A DNA stretch of 64,000 nt from Albula goreensis. Its lineage: Eukaryota > Chordata > Actinopteri > Albuliformes > Albulidae. The notes below the pieces were generated by a model. It worked only from the letters and a program-made list of their open reading frames with translations. It made no database searches and had not been told where the DNA came from. Shown here in pieces: positions 10,484-26,000 of this stretch (position 1 is its first letter; each line of letters starts with the position of its first letter). The DNA lies in contig CM040753.1 of the NCBI GenBank assembly GCA_022829145.1, forward strand, positions 18,678,384 to 18,742,383, written 5' to 3'. The translations under genes and the position numbers were made by a program.

Positions 10484-13400
10484 GTGAGTATTTCATTAGC
10501 TGGCTGGCTGGTTATCTGGCTTGCTACGCTATGTTATTATTGAAGTATCGCTACTGCAGTTATGACCTTACAAGACAGCCAGCTAACTTTTCTGTTGAAT
10601 GCAAACATTATCTACTTAATGTTAGTAGCCATCGCCTGTAAGCAAACTTGGCTGATACATTGATCATTACTGGTGTGTGAGCTTACTAAACTAATAAAAT
10701 AGTTGCGCCCGTTTTGTTCGTAATTATTTAGATTGGGAGCTATAGACGTAACAATTTAGATTTTTAGCGAGGCAAGTTGTTTATCATGCTCCTCACTATT
10801 AAACAATTGGTTTAGTGGAATTTTGCTGATGAATTGTCAATATTATTTGGATAACGAATTTTCAAGTTGGTTGACACTCGAAAATATATATGGTAGCTAG
10901 CCTGGTGGCTATAATTTGTTGTGAAGACTAGCCACTATCGATATCGCTAGATCTATTGTTCTAAGTTTAATGTTTTCATTGTTCAATCGAACATGATACA
11001 TTTTTGATTTTCGATTTCGACACACTTTCAGAAATAATCTAGTCATAATATTGCGTAACTAGCCTTAAGTCTCGACTTTTAACTTGCGAATTGTTACCCA
11101 ATACTAGCTATCTAACAACTCTTTAGGTGGCTTTCAGTAGCTAAATAATAGCTCACCAGCCTTCATTTGGTTTTGTGAGTCTAGTGGCTAACAGGCTAAC
11201 AAGCAAGATATTTGGCATAACCTGGATTGCCACGGTGGCCTTCAGTGGTATTCTCGCACTAAACGAGCTAACGTTAGCCCCAACATTGCAAACCAGTTTT
11301 GGTTTTTGTAAAACGGGATAGCGCTATCGATGCATAACCAAATTTACCTGTTTATTCTCTAGCCTCGTAACGACACAACCAAGCTATCTAATTAATGTTA
11401 TTTCTTTTGTTCTGTCCCTGGGTTTTACTAGTTTTGGAGGTACAAACTGGCCTGTAAATTCAAGTAACATCCGGATTAAATTGTTAAATATTACAGATTG
11501 TTTCTTATGCATAACACGTAGTTTGTAGATTGTTAAGAAGGTTTCTGCGATTTAAATGTCTTGCCAATCAGCAACATTTTCTAATTTATTGCAATTGAAT
11601 TCGCTGTGCTGTCTATTTAGCTAACTGGCTGTTCAATAAAATCAGCATCTAGCCATTTATGCAATCTGAAGACAGTTTTTCTCGTTTGTATTATAAAAAA
11701 AAGTGTATGTAAACCAAGATAGGGTACTTGGGCCGTGTCTCTAACTATAGTCACCGTAGCGACAAACTTGGGTATAATGTTTCTGTACCCAATGTGGCAT
11801 TTGATACATTGCCCAACAAACTTGGAAGTTATAATATGATGGCATCGACACAATAGTGAGTTTATCGATGTCTTGTCTAAACTACAAATGTGTCTTTTCA
11901 AGCCATCTGTTTTCATAAAACAAATTTTAATGTTGCCACATGTATTGAAGACCATTAGTTATATGTAGATGGTAAGCACGATAAATCTTGAGTTAAATTC
12001 AGTACTGCGTGTCGTGTGGTCTTATTAGCCCTATTGTTCGTAACAACACATGTAGTGATACTGATATGTGGCTAGGCTGATACTCTTCTTTGTTTCCCGT
12101 CATAGCTAGCTAGCTAGCTTGCTATGACGGGCATGTCTCCTGTTTTGCCCGGCAACAGGGGGTGGTGTAATCTACGGTAGGCTACACTTCACTTCGTGGT
12201 AGCTATTTGTCTATTTGTTTCCATAGATCTGTTAATGAGTGCGGTTGACTTAGGGTCACAGTTTTGGTATTGGCAAAAGGTTCGATTGTGGGCATTTAAC
12301 GGGTTAATTACACATGCGTGTACTCCACTCTCCCCCACTTAAACAAGGGAACGGTCCATTTCTGACAAACTAGTGAAAGGATATTCCACATACAAAGAAT
12401 GTCAAATAAGAATGATGTAACCTACCAGTAAAAATATCGCAGCATGACCAACGACAGATAAATATAGCCTAATCTAAGGATAGCTTCATAAAAATGTGAC
12501 ATTTGCAGTTACCGTTACACATTGGACAGTGGTGCGCACAAAGGCTTTGTGTGGCAAACATAACAACAACGAATTGCAAACGTTCACGTGGGACATCTTT
12601 GTTTGGTTAGGGTGGACTATTGTAGTTGGCTCTGTTAGCAGTTTCGGGACGGCAGTGACCACAGTCCTTAACCGTCCGACTTTGTGACGTGAAATACCCT
12701 TGCTGTTAGATTGGTGGCACCATAATGAAATAACCATCTACATATTTCTGACAAAATGGGGTGTGAATAATTTGGTGTGTCGTGTAAGACGTGACGTGAA
12801 TCACTCTACCGGGAACATACAGGACTTGCATTGTTAGTGATGACGGAAACGGCCAAGGGTCTGTCCCATAGGTAAACAGGTGGAGAAAGTAGGTCAGGAT
12901 GATTAAAGTTCAAGGTATGCTCCTTTGTTTATATTTGAAACAAGGCAACATATAGTACATACCGCTTCAGCCTCTGACTTGGTGGTAGCACATAGAAGAA
13001 GCTTGTTTGGAGCAATATCTATTTCATTGTAATTCCATGTTCCAAAAAGTACACAGACTGCCTGTGGTGGTCTTTAAAATGCCTTGCGGTCAACAATATC
13101 GACAATTAATAGAGGCTGGGTCAGGCAATGTATTGTATTTTTTTTGTAGCGGTAGTGTATATGATGAGATCTGTTATCAATATTTCATTGGTACTAACTG
13201 TTAAGCTCATGAAAGCAGTCTATATAACTAGTAATGGTGAGATGTGAAACACAGCAGTTCAGCAGGGTGTTCGATTTACAGTTCTCAGCAGGTCCGCCTG
13301 AGGTTGATACGGTGGCTGGTACCCCAAATGAGGCTCCAGCAGCCTCCAAAGATGAGACATCAAATGATGGAACAGCAGTCTGAAAGCAGTCAATGAAATC

Positions 13401-16400
13401 TCTATATTCTCCATTTTAATAGATCCATTTGTGGGGTATTAACATGAACCCCCCCCCCCACCCTCATTGCATGGTTTGGACAATTATCCCCTTTCCACAT
13501 CAAACTGAAAGGAAGATAAAAGAAATCATAATCCTGTGGGTTGAACCCTCCAGGCCTTCCAAACCCCTCTAGGCTCATATCCTATGGATTTATTGTGAAT
13601 GCATGGTGATATATGTGACATATGATCTGTGACAACATGTGTGAAATATTACATTTGTGCCAAAGAAACCTGAAAACAGTAGGTCTGCTTTTTCATTATT
13701 GTGCCCTCCTTTGATATTAAACATTGACTGCTGTCTTAATTTTCTGACAATAGCATGTGACTCTTCACTCTTTTCCTCTGATAAACATCATCACTGCTCT
13801 CCCTATTGGTGAGTTAGCTACTCTTGCTCCCACAGTAAAACAGCAGCAACTTGGACATTGCACTTTTGTTATTTAACATCTTTCAAGAGGGCTAATTCTC
13901 TCTTAATTGCTTCATTAAAACATTAAAACAGACCTGGGGCCATTGGAGTTTAGCGTTATCCTTTTCACTGCCCATAAAAAGCCCTAACTGTGAATGTGGG
14001 TCTGTGTGCATATGGGTGCTGTGTGTGAGATTCCATTGTTTGTCCAGGAATGCACAGCTTGACTGTGAAATCCATAGCTGTGCTGTGACTCGTTGTTCAA
14101 CCCTCTCCTAGCTATTGTAACTCATTTTCAATATTTGGACCAAATTCCACCTCTAAAATACTGTACATGGTGAATCTGTTGTGTAATAGCAGGGTCAGTA
14201 GTGCTTTAAACTAATGTGGTTTTCACAGCGGTTCAGTTCAATGCTCCCAAAAAGGCTCATCAGAGAGGTGGTCCTGCAGTGTCTGGATTTTTTATTTCTA
14301 TGGAACATAATCGTGGGTTATTTAGTGTTGATTTAAGCCCAAAATGTGAGGTATTCACTAGGACATGTGTCTGTATCTATGACTACTATGCTACATTTCA
14401 TTAGAAACTTGATGTGTCATTTTGATATTATTAATATAATTTCATAGTTAAGTTGTTGATTTTGTTTTGTGATGATCTGTCTGTTGGGCCCTGTGTGACT
14501 AAGTATGAAAATGTAACTGACTAGTGGTAGCTTTTCTTTTCAGTACTAGCTGATACCAATGTTGTAACTACATATCCTAATGAATTATAGGATAGTTTCT
14601 TCATGCCATTTGTTGCTCTTTTTTATGTGATCTGGCTTGAGGGTAAATTGTCACTCAGGACATTGAAAGTGTCTAATTAAGACGAATAACAACCTGTTAC
14701 AATTCAGGGCTTGAGACTATGGCTGGAATTAAAAATGGCAAACACAGCAGTCCCCTGGGACCGAGTTTGAAAACCACCCCTTCCTACTAGCTGAGCTGAG
14801 CAGTCATTACACCAGAGCAGTACTGGACATGCCACCACTAATGGAGTGTTACCATGTGCTAGCATTACCTGCCGGGGTTGAACTAGTAATTGTTTTTTGC
14901 TGTGGAGAGGAAAACCTCTTGATTGGTTAAATAAGTCAGTGATGTCACTTCAGTGTAGCTAGACTCAAAGTCAGGTTTGACATTTAGAAAATACGCAACT
15001 GCCTGTGCTTTTTAAAAGTTAATGGTCCCAATATGGTTTCCACTGGTCTGGAACATATCAGTGAATTTTCATGACACTTTCCTGTGCATAGTGATCAAGC
15101 CTGTTCATGAGTTTTCTGTGCAGTGTCATTATCAGATCTGTGTCTACCTCAGGTAGATGCTCAGTCATTTGAGCAAACACAACACACTTGGTTTAGACCA
15201 ATATGAAAAAAACAGACTTAGTCTTCCACTCATTGCTTAAGTGCCCTGTGAGCATTATGAGAGTATAAATTCAATCAAAAGTAACAGAAACAGTTTGGAA
15301 TTATACAATTTTAAGTGGAAAGGATCATATTTGAAGGAAACTTTTGTAAATGAGTATTCCATTGCCCTTACAGTAGAAACACAGCTGAATTACACATTTC
15401 TGTTTGGTTGATGTGACCATTAATGGTATATTTAAGTTTGACAAAATGAAATTGTACTTTGTACTAAATGTGCCTATTGTGAAGATTCATTTAAATCATT
15501 TCTGTCAGGTAGCTGAGCGGTATATTTGCAAACTCAGGAGTGATTTACAATGCACCCGCTTGGTAAGATTATCTGAAACTAGATTTTTCTGTTCTGGAAT
15601 TTTGGCCTTGGCCATTGAAAAGCTTGATTAATCTGCCCAAACGGTTTGGAACGCTTTGCTTGGCCAGGGATCCAATGGGAATGTCAAGCCTGGCTCAGTA
15701 TAGCTTGTATGTGAATGATTTCTCATTTCTCACTCAGATTTTGTGCTTTTTTAAAAAATAGATGGTGGTGACCTGTCATGTGTCCCCTGTTGATTGTAAC
15801 CTCCCAAATGACTGTTCTTCATTTTAAATGGAAAAAAGCCTTTTAAATGCTCAGGAGTTTAGCAAACCCAAAATAGCGTATGTGAATTTCAGATATTAGA
15901 AACAAGGAAAATCTAAGTTGCTAGAAATGAGCTTTACTCATAAACCTTAATGCTGATATATTAAAATACTGAATGGCCTAGAAAATACTTAAAAAACATA
16001 CAAGTAGACCTGCATGTTATGGACCTTGGCAGTATACATGTTGCATGTTGTTTAAAAAAAAAAAAAACAACCTGGAGGCTGTCCAGCACACACTGATTTG
16101 GTACTGTAACTGCAGTGCATATGTCAACTTGAGCTGTTTTGTATTTGAGAAATGTTTGCCTGTTTATCTGTATGCCGCAAGTAAATCCACTTTAAATAAG
16201 TGGTTATGAAATTACTATGGATATAAAAATACTTATAAATAGTATAAATGCTTTAAACTAAAGCATAATTACAGTTTGGTACCACATTGTCTGTCTTGCA
16301 TTTTTTTCCCCAGTCTCAGTGTCTGTTATTGGCAAAAAAACAAGAGGCATAACTATCAAGGATTGTAACTTTTCATTATATGAAACTGACTCCTTAGACA

Positions 16401-19400
16401 CTGGTATCATCATTACAGCTGACAAGTGGTTGGGCAACCTTGTTGGTATAGACTAAAAATCTCACTTAGCCACCTTGATGGTGCATAATTTAAAATAAAA
16501 ACGCAACTGCAGATGCTGCACATTAATGAGGGGTTTCAATAAAATTTGATTGTTGTCCACACCAAATCCTTATAAATAGACTAGCATATCATAATTTCAT
16601 TATAAATACATTGATGTAGAGTTTATCATTCCCTTAATTTTCAGCCATGATTGTGACCATGAGTTTTGATGGACTTGACATCCAAGTCCAGATTCTGGCC
16701 ATTGACTAGATTCTGGCTTAGGCGCAGCATACTGTGTCAGTCTTGAGCCATTTAAAGGGACATGCCATAGTTATGTAGTGAAATTGTGTAGGAATGCCTG
16801 ACTATTGATGCATTGCAGCTTCATTGCAGTTGAGTGCTCTTCACTCTCTTGAGTCCAGTCAAGTATAGACTGATGGCAGTTTTGCATGATAATGATTGTG
16901 CTGCTACTTGTCTCATTTCTCATATTTGAATTTCCAGTTAATTCAGTTTATATTTGCGACCGTAAACTTATATGTAGATGTCACAAGCACACAGCATGTA
17001 GTATTTGAGTGATGTTTGTCAATTCATTTTTAAATGTATTGACATTTCCTCATTTAGTTTATTGTATAGTTTATTGTTCTGTTATTAGCTACAACAGTTC
17101 CTGAATGAATGGTCCTGCCCTTAACACATAAGTTGCAAACCTCACATAATAGGCTAAGCTGCTCAGGAACACTGTCTAGCTCTGGTCCCTATCTGCAGAA
17201 CAGTTCATCCATGCAGCAGCTGCTTAAATCAGCATGTCTTCCTATCCCAGGTGTAGCAATTTAATGAGCGTTGTGATTCTCCCATGGTTTCAGAGAAGTT
17301 AGGATATTCATTACAGTCGGATTCTAGATAATAAAAATAGCAGTCATGAGTATATTTCTGTTTATTTCCCGTTTCTGGCAGCAGCAAAGGAGAAGTAGAA
17401 AAACTGAGAAGTGAAAACTGTTAATTTAATGTGTTGTGTATGTAAACATCCTGATTTCTCATTCCAGAGAACCAAAAATTGGCTTGTCCACTGTGCTGCC
17501 CACTATTGATCACCCCGAGTATCAAATATGACATTTCCTCTGAACTAGCAAGCGACACAGATGCTAATCGAATTTTGAAAGGAGTTAAAAAACATATAAA
17601 ATAAATATCATATCCTTTGTCCTGTGAGAAGATTTCTTCCCTTCCCGCTCTCATTTCCATGTCAAAGGTGGTTCTGTTTTGATTTTTATTTATAACTTTC
17701 TTTGCCTGTAATGCATCGCTAATTCGTCCCATAATATGAGGCTGAGAAGCAACCGTTTTTTTGACACCACAAGTTGAGATGTGATTAAACTATGAGACAA
17801 ATCATATAGTCACTGTCATTAAACTTGTTAGAAATATTTATTAACCAGGCTAACAGTCTCATTAAAAATTGTCATCAATCCCATGCACTACATTATCTTC
17901 ATTTTTGCGTAGTGTTGCAATGCATGTCATATTTTGTGTTCCATTCCAAAATGTAAGCTATCTTAATAGGAGAAGGGTACTCCCCTAATGGCCACACCCT
18001 GCTCCATCCCACTATATCCCTGGGCTTGCTGAAAAATCAATATGTTTTCCCTAGATGGTCTTTCAGTCAAGACCAGGAAGATGGTCATATCCCAAGACAT
18101 CTGAATGCACTCTGGCCTTCCCTGCTGTGAACAGCTACCGCCATGTAAGGGATAAGGTAGTTTAGACGCTGGTCAGATTCTCATGCCGTTGTTTATGGAC
18201 AGTGTCAGAGTCTGAGACACTTGTTGCCTTAGACGACCACTTTCTTTGTTTAAATTAATCTCAGCTTGGCTTTATAAACATGCGAGAAGCAAACCCACGT
18301 CCAGTTCTAAAGTCTTTGCTAAGACTCAGAACTGGGCTGTTCCAATTTTAAAAAGCTTTCTTCCCCTTGGGGCTTGAGTCAAGTTTGATGTAAACCTTAT
18401 TATTATTTTTTACTTTGGATTGTAACCATGTAGTCTGGTGCCCCTTGGGCTTATGTATTGCACAGGAATGTCATTTTAGTCCTTACGGACCACAGTGTCT
18501 TGATATTTGGTCTGTTTTACTTTACACAATTAATGCAACATATTGACTGGCTGAAGAATCCACATGTATAGTTTCCAAAAACCTAAATTGTCTAACAATT
18601 GAAATGAAACCTCAGACAATGTGGCCCTACAGAACTGGAGTCTGAAATGCCTGGTGTAGAGGCTTGCTGTCAACAGGAGTGTTAAATCACTTAAACCAGT
18701 GACCTTCAATGGGTGGCCACCCTCAGTTTAAATCAGGGCTAACTGTTGTCACAGGGATCAGCTGGTCAGGCAGCTAAGAAATGCATATAAAGGTGATGTT
18801 TTCAGTCACTTCAGAGGTTTGTTAAAATCCCATTAACCTCAGTTTCAGTGGGGTGAGTACAGATATTTAGGAGTAGATTGTATGCTCTCCGGTAATGATG
18901 TCTACTCGCCCAGTGAGGACTGTAACTGTAAAGACAAATAATTGGCTTATATTTCCTTGCTGTCCAAAAATCATTAACCATATTCCTTAAATGCACATGG
19001 TCCAATTTGCCTTTGGTCTGTCTTTCCCTTGCTGTAAATGTCTTGTATTTTTCATCCTCCATTCAGGGTTCTGCTTTCTTCTTTCCATTTGGTTCTCATG
19101 TTCCCTTCATTGTCGTGAAAAGGCCTTGGTATTTCTTATTGAGGCAACGAAGTGTTTCCTTTTTTTCCCAAGTGTCTTTTTCATGTTGACTGAAATGATT
19201 GACCTGTAAAATATACAGACTTGTGGTGCATTTCTAAGCTTTTTCTCTTTGGTCTTTGACTGGGTATTAGACTCCTCCAGTTTGTTTGCTGGGGGGTGTT
19301 TTCAATACTTTTATAACATCTGTCCATGTGTATTTACTTTGGTTTCTTGCTTGAATGTATTTTACTGAGATCATTGCTTGCATTGCTCTTGCTATTGGTG

Positions 19401-20456
19401 TTTCTGTCCCCCATGTGCACTGGTAGCATATGTGTGGTAACTGTGTGTCAGAGCCGTATGAAGATTCATTGGTGATATCAACATCAGGCATATGCCATAC
19501 AGGATATACAATGGGGAAGTGGTCACCACTCAGCCTAGTTACAAAATACAGTGTGTCTTGTTAAATTAACCATTTCTGGAGGAAATGGTTGATGGCTGCA
19601 CCTTGAGAACAGAAACTAAAGTAAGAAGTGGCTTCTGTCAAAATGCATTATTATTTTCCATTCAAACTGTGCCAATACATGATGGTATGTCTGAAGAAGA
19701 CCGTTAAAATGCTTGAGTGCTTTTTTAATGGATATTGGAAAGTGAATTCATTAAAAAAGGTAGCCTTTCTTAGAATTGTCCACCTTTTTCTTTGTTGCTC
19801 CTTAAAGATGGGCATTTTACCACAAAGAAAGCATCACTGCTTGTTGAAATTGAATTGCTATCATGAATTCATACATACTGCCAATATGTGTGATATAACA
19901 GAATAAACAGAACTGTTAAGTAGCACTGCTTTGTGTGATACCTTGTTATCAATAACTGTCCAGCTGCAGACTGTTGACACACTGGGGAAGATTTAGGAAG
20001 TGTCTGACAGCTGTAATATGTGAATTCTCAATACATGGAGTGCCTTTTTTGAATAGGGAGTCTGCAAAAACCCAGTCCCTGCTGTGTTCTGAATGGTAGC
20101 CTTGGGCCTATGTCCAGAATGTAGCACTACTGATTTAGGAACAGCTAAGCCATTAACTTAGAATGGATACAGTTTCCATTTAGCCAATGGGAAACTGACC
20201 CTAGAGCATAGTCTTGAGATGCTTTATGACTACAGGCCCTGATCAAGGATCATTTTTGTCTTTTAGCTCTTGGTGAGGTTGGAATATTGACCAGGGAAAA
20301 CTGGTCCTGGATCAGCACTGCTGTTGTGAGGGTAGGGGGGAGGCTTTATGAAAATGGGCCCAGGCCTGTCTGTGATTGCAGTTGCTGGGAGGCTGTGAAA
20401 GCTGTGGAGTATGCAGGTCCCCAGAGGAGGCCTGGTTTGTGCTGGCACAGGCCTAC

Positions 20457-20487
<31 letters not shown>

Positions 20488-22961
20488 AGGGTCATGTTTC
20501 CATCCTCGGCTGTCAGACTGTAGTTGTGACACAGGGAATTGAGAGCAGGGAGAGGCAGGGCTTGTGCCACCTTCGGCTTGGCCCATGTTAAAGTCCAAAG
20601 GAGCCTGTGAAACACAAGCCAGTCTGGAGGTGAGCTGGAGCTGGTTCTGTTTAAACACACAGTGAACTTTTCGCAGTGACCCAGTACAGTGTCAGATGTT
20701 CAGTTACCTCTTTTGTTCAGTGACATTCAGTGACTTTTGCAGTGTGCCAGTTGCACTTTTGTACAGTTTTGGGCATTTTTTTGTTATTGCCCTCAAGACC
20801 AAATCCCTTAATGGCAGGTCTGTTTTTACTGTGTTTGACCCAGGCCGTCATTCATAGGACTGTCTGGAAGTCATGATAACTGTGAGTATGAGTGCTGATC
20901 TAGGGTCAGATTTCCCCTGGCCATATCCAATACTTATTCATTGTGACCTGAAAGGCAAAACTAACCTCAGCCAAAAAAGCCTCCTCATGAGACACCTCAG
21001 CAATATGGACCATATTAGTCTGGCCACAATTAGCCTAATTGTGACTGTGTGAGGGATTTCTGTAGCAGACATCCACCACTCATTTGCTGCATGTTGGATT
21101 ACCATGTTGGCTCCTCCTTTGCCTATGCACCACCCATCTTCCTGGTGGAGTCTCTGGGTCAGAGGTCACCTGCAGGGCCTCTCACAGGCTTAGACACACA
21201 TTCTCACAAATCCCTGCCACGGTCTCTCTGGCACGCTTGGCTTGGGGTACCGCGCTGTGCTGTGTGGAACAGGGCGGGGAAAAGGGGCCACCAGACGGGA
21301 GAGCAGGGACCGTGGGAGAGCAGCGCGTGCTGCCATTTCATTCTGCAGCATTTAGCAGGGCTGACCTGGTTCTGTTTCTCCCACAAGTTTGCTCTTCTCA
21401 CTTGTGCAGAAGTGCAGATGAATCGACAACCGTCTCAGATCCGTTGTACGAGAAAGATGTTTTAAGAGGCAAATCGAATACATTTGCTGGGGGTGGATGG
21501 AGGTGGTGGGGGTAGGGTTATTTACTGTTGTGCGGTGCTCCTGGCAAGCTAAGCACATGCATCAATCAGCTGACAGGATTGAACTCTTCGATCAGTTCCT
21601 GCTACAGATATGGGGCTGTTCATTCTTTTGCTTGCATCCACTGCAATAAATTAAGTTCACACTTAAGCACTGGTGCCTTGTTTGAAATAAAGCAAGTTAA
21701 CATGTTAGCGCTGGCACTCACCCCCATTCAGCACCTTAGCACTCGCGTCTCCTCCCCTGCGTGACAGGCTCTCTTCCTGAGGGTGCGGTCTGCGGTCCTC
21801 CTCTTACATTGTCATCTTGCTACTTGAAAGGCGCTGCTGTGCTTTCCACAGGTTTCCCCGAGAGAGCGACCCACTTAAAAGAGAACTGGGGCAGTGAGGA
21901 GAGGCTGCTTTCGAAGGAGGTAGAGAGGGTGGTGGGGGGGGGAAGGGGGAGGATAGAGCCACATTTGAAAAGAAGGAAATATAAAGGGAGAGAGGGAGGA
22001 GAGGTGTAGCCAATGAGGGTTATACTGGTTAGTGGCAATATGTTTTTCAGTCAGTGATGGAGCACAACCACTGTAGTAAGAACGATAAGCCCTGTGTGCT
22101 GTGACCCACTGGGGTGAGTAGAAGAGCAGGTAGCTCTGGAGTGACAATGATGTTGCCATGTACACTGTGATGCTCCTTGCTGGGGGTATCACCTAGTCTA
22201 GTCCAGGAGCGTAACATTTTCTCCAGGCTTTTGCTTCACATTTCAATCAGCAGCTAGTTTAGGTCTTGGAATAAAGGTGTTTGGAGCCCAGTGACTGTCA
22301 TACACACCAGTCCTCTAGGACTGTAGGCTGACAACGCTGCTCTTTGGGGGACAGTAATAAAAACACATTAATAACTTCTTTTACTTTCTTCTCCCAAAAC
22401 CACTGAACACCGCTCCAGAGTGAGAGAGTGGTTACCCCACTAGCTTCCGAACCCAGTCGTCACATCATTTCAGTAGTAGTTATGTCATGATATTTCCCAG
22501 GAAATGTATTGTTTTTGTGTCATTACTCAAGTCATAGTTCAGAAGGCATTTTTTTGTTCCTCCCATTTTCAGACTGTTCATCAGCAGTGTTGTGTTATCG
22601 TTGCCTGCCATACCTGGCATTGCTTGTTTTCTCCAGTGTGTTCAATGGAAGGAATGCTTCCTGCTGGAGAGGTGTTTCTCTGGCTCTTCCATCAGAACAG
22701 GAATGTGAACCTTTAACAAAAGAGAGGGGACTTTCTGGCACCTATGGTCCTGTGATTGTCTTGTTCAGCACATCTGGATTTTGAGCTCTTTTGTTCTGTC
22801 TGTAATAGTTTTCCTATTCTGTTATGTTGCGAGTCTGGCTTTCCTGTGCCTTAGCTAATGTGGAGATTAGTTCTGTATGTGTGACAGGCCTGAAACTCAA
22901 ACCTTCATGCACAGTCACTGTAACTGGAGCCTGTGTGTCTGTGTGTGTGTGTGTGTGTGTC

Positions 22962-23038
<77 letters not shown>

Positions 23039-26000
23039 CTGTGTCTGTGCACGTGCGTGCGTGCATGCGCACACACATACATGTGCGTGTGTGAGAGCAT
23101 GCGTGTGTATGTGTGCGCACAAGCATGTGCATGCATGATTAGGGTGTGGTGAGAACTTACAGCCAGTAAGTTGATGCGTTGAAATGCAATACTATCAGAC
23201 TCTAACAGGGATCCCTGCCTGTGTTTTTGTAAGGTTCTTTCTGGAAAATTACACTGGGGAGCTCAGCTTTCAGAGGTTAGGCAACAGAAGACGTGTCCCC
23301 ACTCTGTTCTGCTGCCGGTGCTCTGACACGGCTCAGTGTGCAGCTGAAGCATGTGCTTACGTCTGTATCTGAGCCCCTGCCCAGTCCTGCTTCATCTTTG
23401 TCTAAATATTTAACGTTTATGTGCTGTTTGACAAGTGCATTTGAAGCTGATTGCATAGCCTGGGATTCTTTGACAAGATTGCATGTTGGTCATTGTATCT
23501 GACAGGGAGATTGATGAGCTGGGTTTATCAGGTCCCTGTACTGGATTTCTGATTAGTAGTGTCCTAATGAATGGTTCAGACATCAAGGGCTGTGTTCTTC
23601 TTGATACAGTAGACATTAGCTACTCCATATCAGACTTGGGTTATGAGTGTCTAGTGTAGCAGTTGAATATTTTCTCCCTTTGCAAATTGACATATTATCC
23701 TTTTTGTCACTGTTGCTGGAGACTGAGATCTGTGTGTCAAATGAGTGTGGGGCATGTGCTGGTAGCAGTAACACTGTAACAGACCCACCCAATCAATGAG
23801 TATCTCTAGAGCGAGAAAGAGGCCCTGCTGGGGATTGAGCTGCCCTTTCGCTGCCTGCTCTGAGCACAGATGGGCTGGGGCTGTGGGGGCGTCAGGCTCC
23901 ACTCAACATTGACATCATACGATTCATTGTAGCTGTTTGTGTGCCAGTGTGTGTGCCCGTGTGCGCACGAGACTGTGTGACTGTGCATGCATGTTTGTCT
24001 GTATATGTGTCTGGGTATGTGTTAAATATTAGTCAAATATTTAACTTCTTATGCTTAATACACCAGTGACATTTCACTGTGAGTTGGAGGTGGCCTAATC
24101 CTTTATACCTTTTCTGCCTGTATGTCATAGGTAAGTTCGGATAATTAGCTGTGAATTTAGGTGATAAAACAGTGTTTTCTATTGTCAGTCCATTTTATGA
24201 ACACCAATTTACACCTAAAGTAATGACTCATCTATTAACATTTAGGGAAACAGATTAGCTAGAGTATTTTGTCATGAAATGTATGATTATAACGAGAGCC
24301 TGTTCCCCTAATTTCCCAATTATGTGTCTCTCATCATGACGTGACACTGCAAATTGAAGTTGATGAGACTGGATGTGCAGATCCTGCCCCTTGGTATTTC
24401 TCCACAGTAAATAACTGGGCTGAAACTGTTCTACACCACAGCATACCAGAGGGAGGCAGCATTGCTCCGCTTTTCCCTTAGGAGTTGGTAGTCGGAACAG
24501 TGGTGGGCAACAAGGGCCGTGTCTGTTTCGAGATTTCCTGTCAGACGTCTGATCTTTGTTTATTTCTAGGGGCATCCATTCTGACCTGAGCTGGACCAGA
24601 GTGGGTGCACACTAAAACACCATTAACCTAGTTGTTTTCACCGTTCAAGTCCTTTTGCTATTTGAATCAAGTATTTCAGCTTTGGGTTAGCACAGAGGCT
24701 TGTGTCCACACTGGCCCTCCAAATAGACTGGGCACCCGTAATTTACTTGGAGCAATCATTTTAGAGTTGTAATGTTATAGGTAAATTTATCGATAGGCTC
24801 ACACGTTTGTTCTGAGGCACTAGACTGTCTGCAAATGAACCTCAGAATGCACAGAATATTACGCAGTCTGTGTGCACAGCAGCCAGTAGTCATTATAACC
24901 CCCCACCTTGGGTATTTGTTGGTTTTACATCTGGGTTTAAGCATTTAGTAGACACTATGGTGATCCAGATTCATTTGAAAAAAAACAGCATGTTCACTTG
25001 ATTTTATCTTTATGTACGCTTCTTACTCTTCCAAAAAACAGGGTCTGGTTTTTGGCGCCACAGCAGTTTAATATAATTCTAAGAATGAGTGGAATACAGA
25101 CCAGGACATTCCTCTTTATCTCACCTGTCACCAGGCCTGTGTACATGGTGTAGCAGCTTCTTGTGTGATTGATGAGTATCTTCTCTCTCTTTTTCAGGCT
25201 CGCATCAAATTCCCTATTGACTACCCCTACTCTCCACCTGCGTTTCGTTTCCTCACCAAAATGTGGCACCCAAACATTTATGAGGTAAGCTCATTCATCA
25301 GGGCAAGTGGAATTTAACAGCAGAACAAATTACTGCCCTGGCCCCTTGGGTTGGCTATGCATTCACATGACAGTGGACTGTGTGCAAGTGAAAATGTAGT
25401 GGGGTACTGGTCTTGTAATGTAGAGGTTGCAGATTTGATTCCCATGTCCAACCTGTATATGTACTCTTGAGACAAGCTGTTTAATCTGAAATGGTTCAGT
25501 AAAATGTTCAGTTTAAGTATTCAGCTTTATTCAAGGATTGAATATAAAACATAAGCTGTGTAAAAATAGCTCTCTTGTGCCTAAACTGACACTGTAACCA
25601 AGTTTGAGTACAGTTCTGATGAAGTAGAACCATTTGGGGATTGAACCTACAGTGTCTGTTATACTGAGTGTAAATATAATGCAAGTCTCTGGCACTGTCA
25701 TCCTCTTGCAGAATGGCGATGTGTGCATCTCCATCCTGCACCCCCCTGTGGATGACCCCCAGAGTGGAGAGCTGCCGTCAGAGAGGTGGAACCCCACACA
25801 GAACGTCAGGTATGCCCACACACCCATCCTTCACTTTCTGCTCTGGTCTGTCCTTCACTTTCCATTCTTTCAGATTTGATCCCCCACTTTATTTTTAAGT
25901 CGGAGTTCCACGTTCATGGCTCAATATGACTACAGTGATCTCTACATCAGCAATATGACTACAGTGATCCCTACATCAGCAATATGACACAGTGATCTCT

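Larger units (their letters stand above)
10484..25197 (+). other. cdc34: cdc34 intron 1 (14.7 kb)
   Basis: A large first intron with no recognisable gene or exon on either strand. Its sub-features (hairpin, hAT-end fragment, palindromic repeats, TGCG and GT microsatellites, purine-rich tract) are listed separately. Two patches are richer in GC than their surroundings (about 20280-20620 and 21130-21420), but their open frames resemble no known protein. The rest is AT-rich. Confidence 0.8.

Noticed and set aside
22814-23152. Several Cys/Val-rich or Thr/His-rich open frames
   Set aside because: They are translations of the GT microsatellite and its flank.
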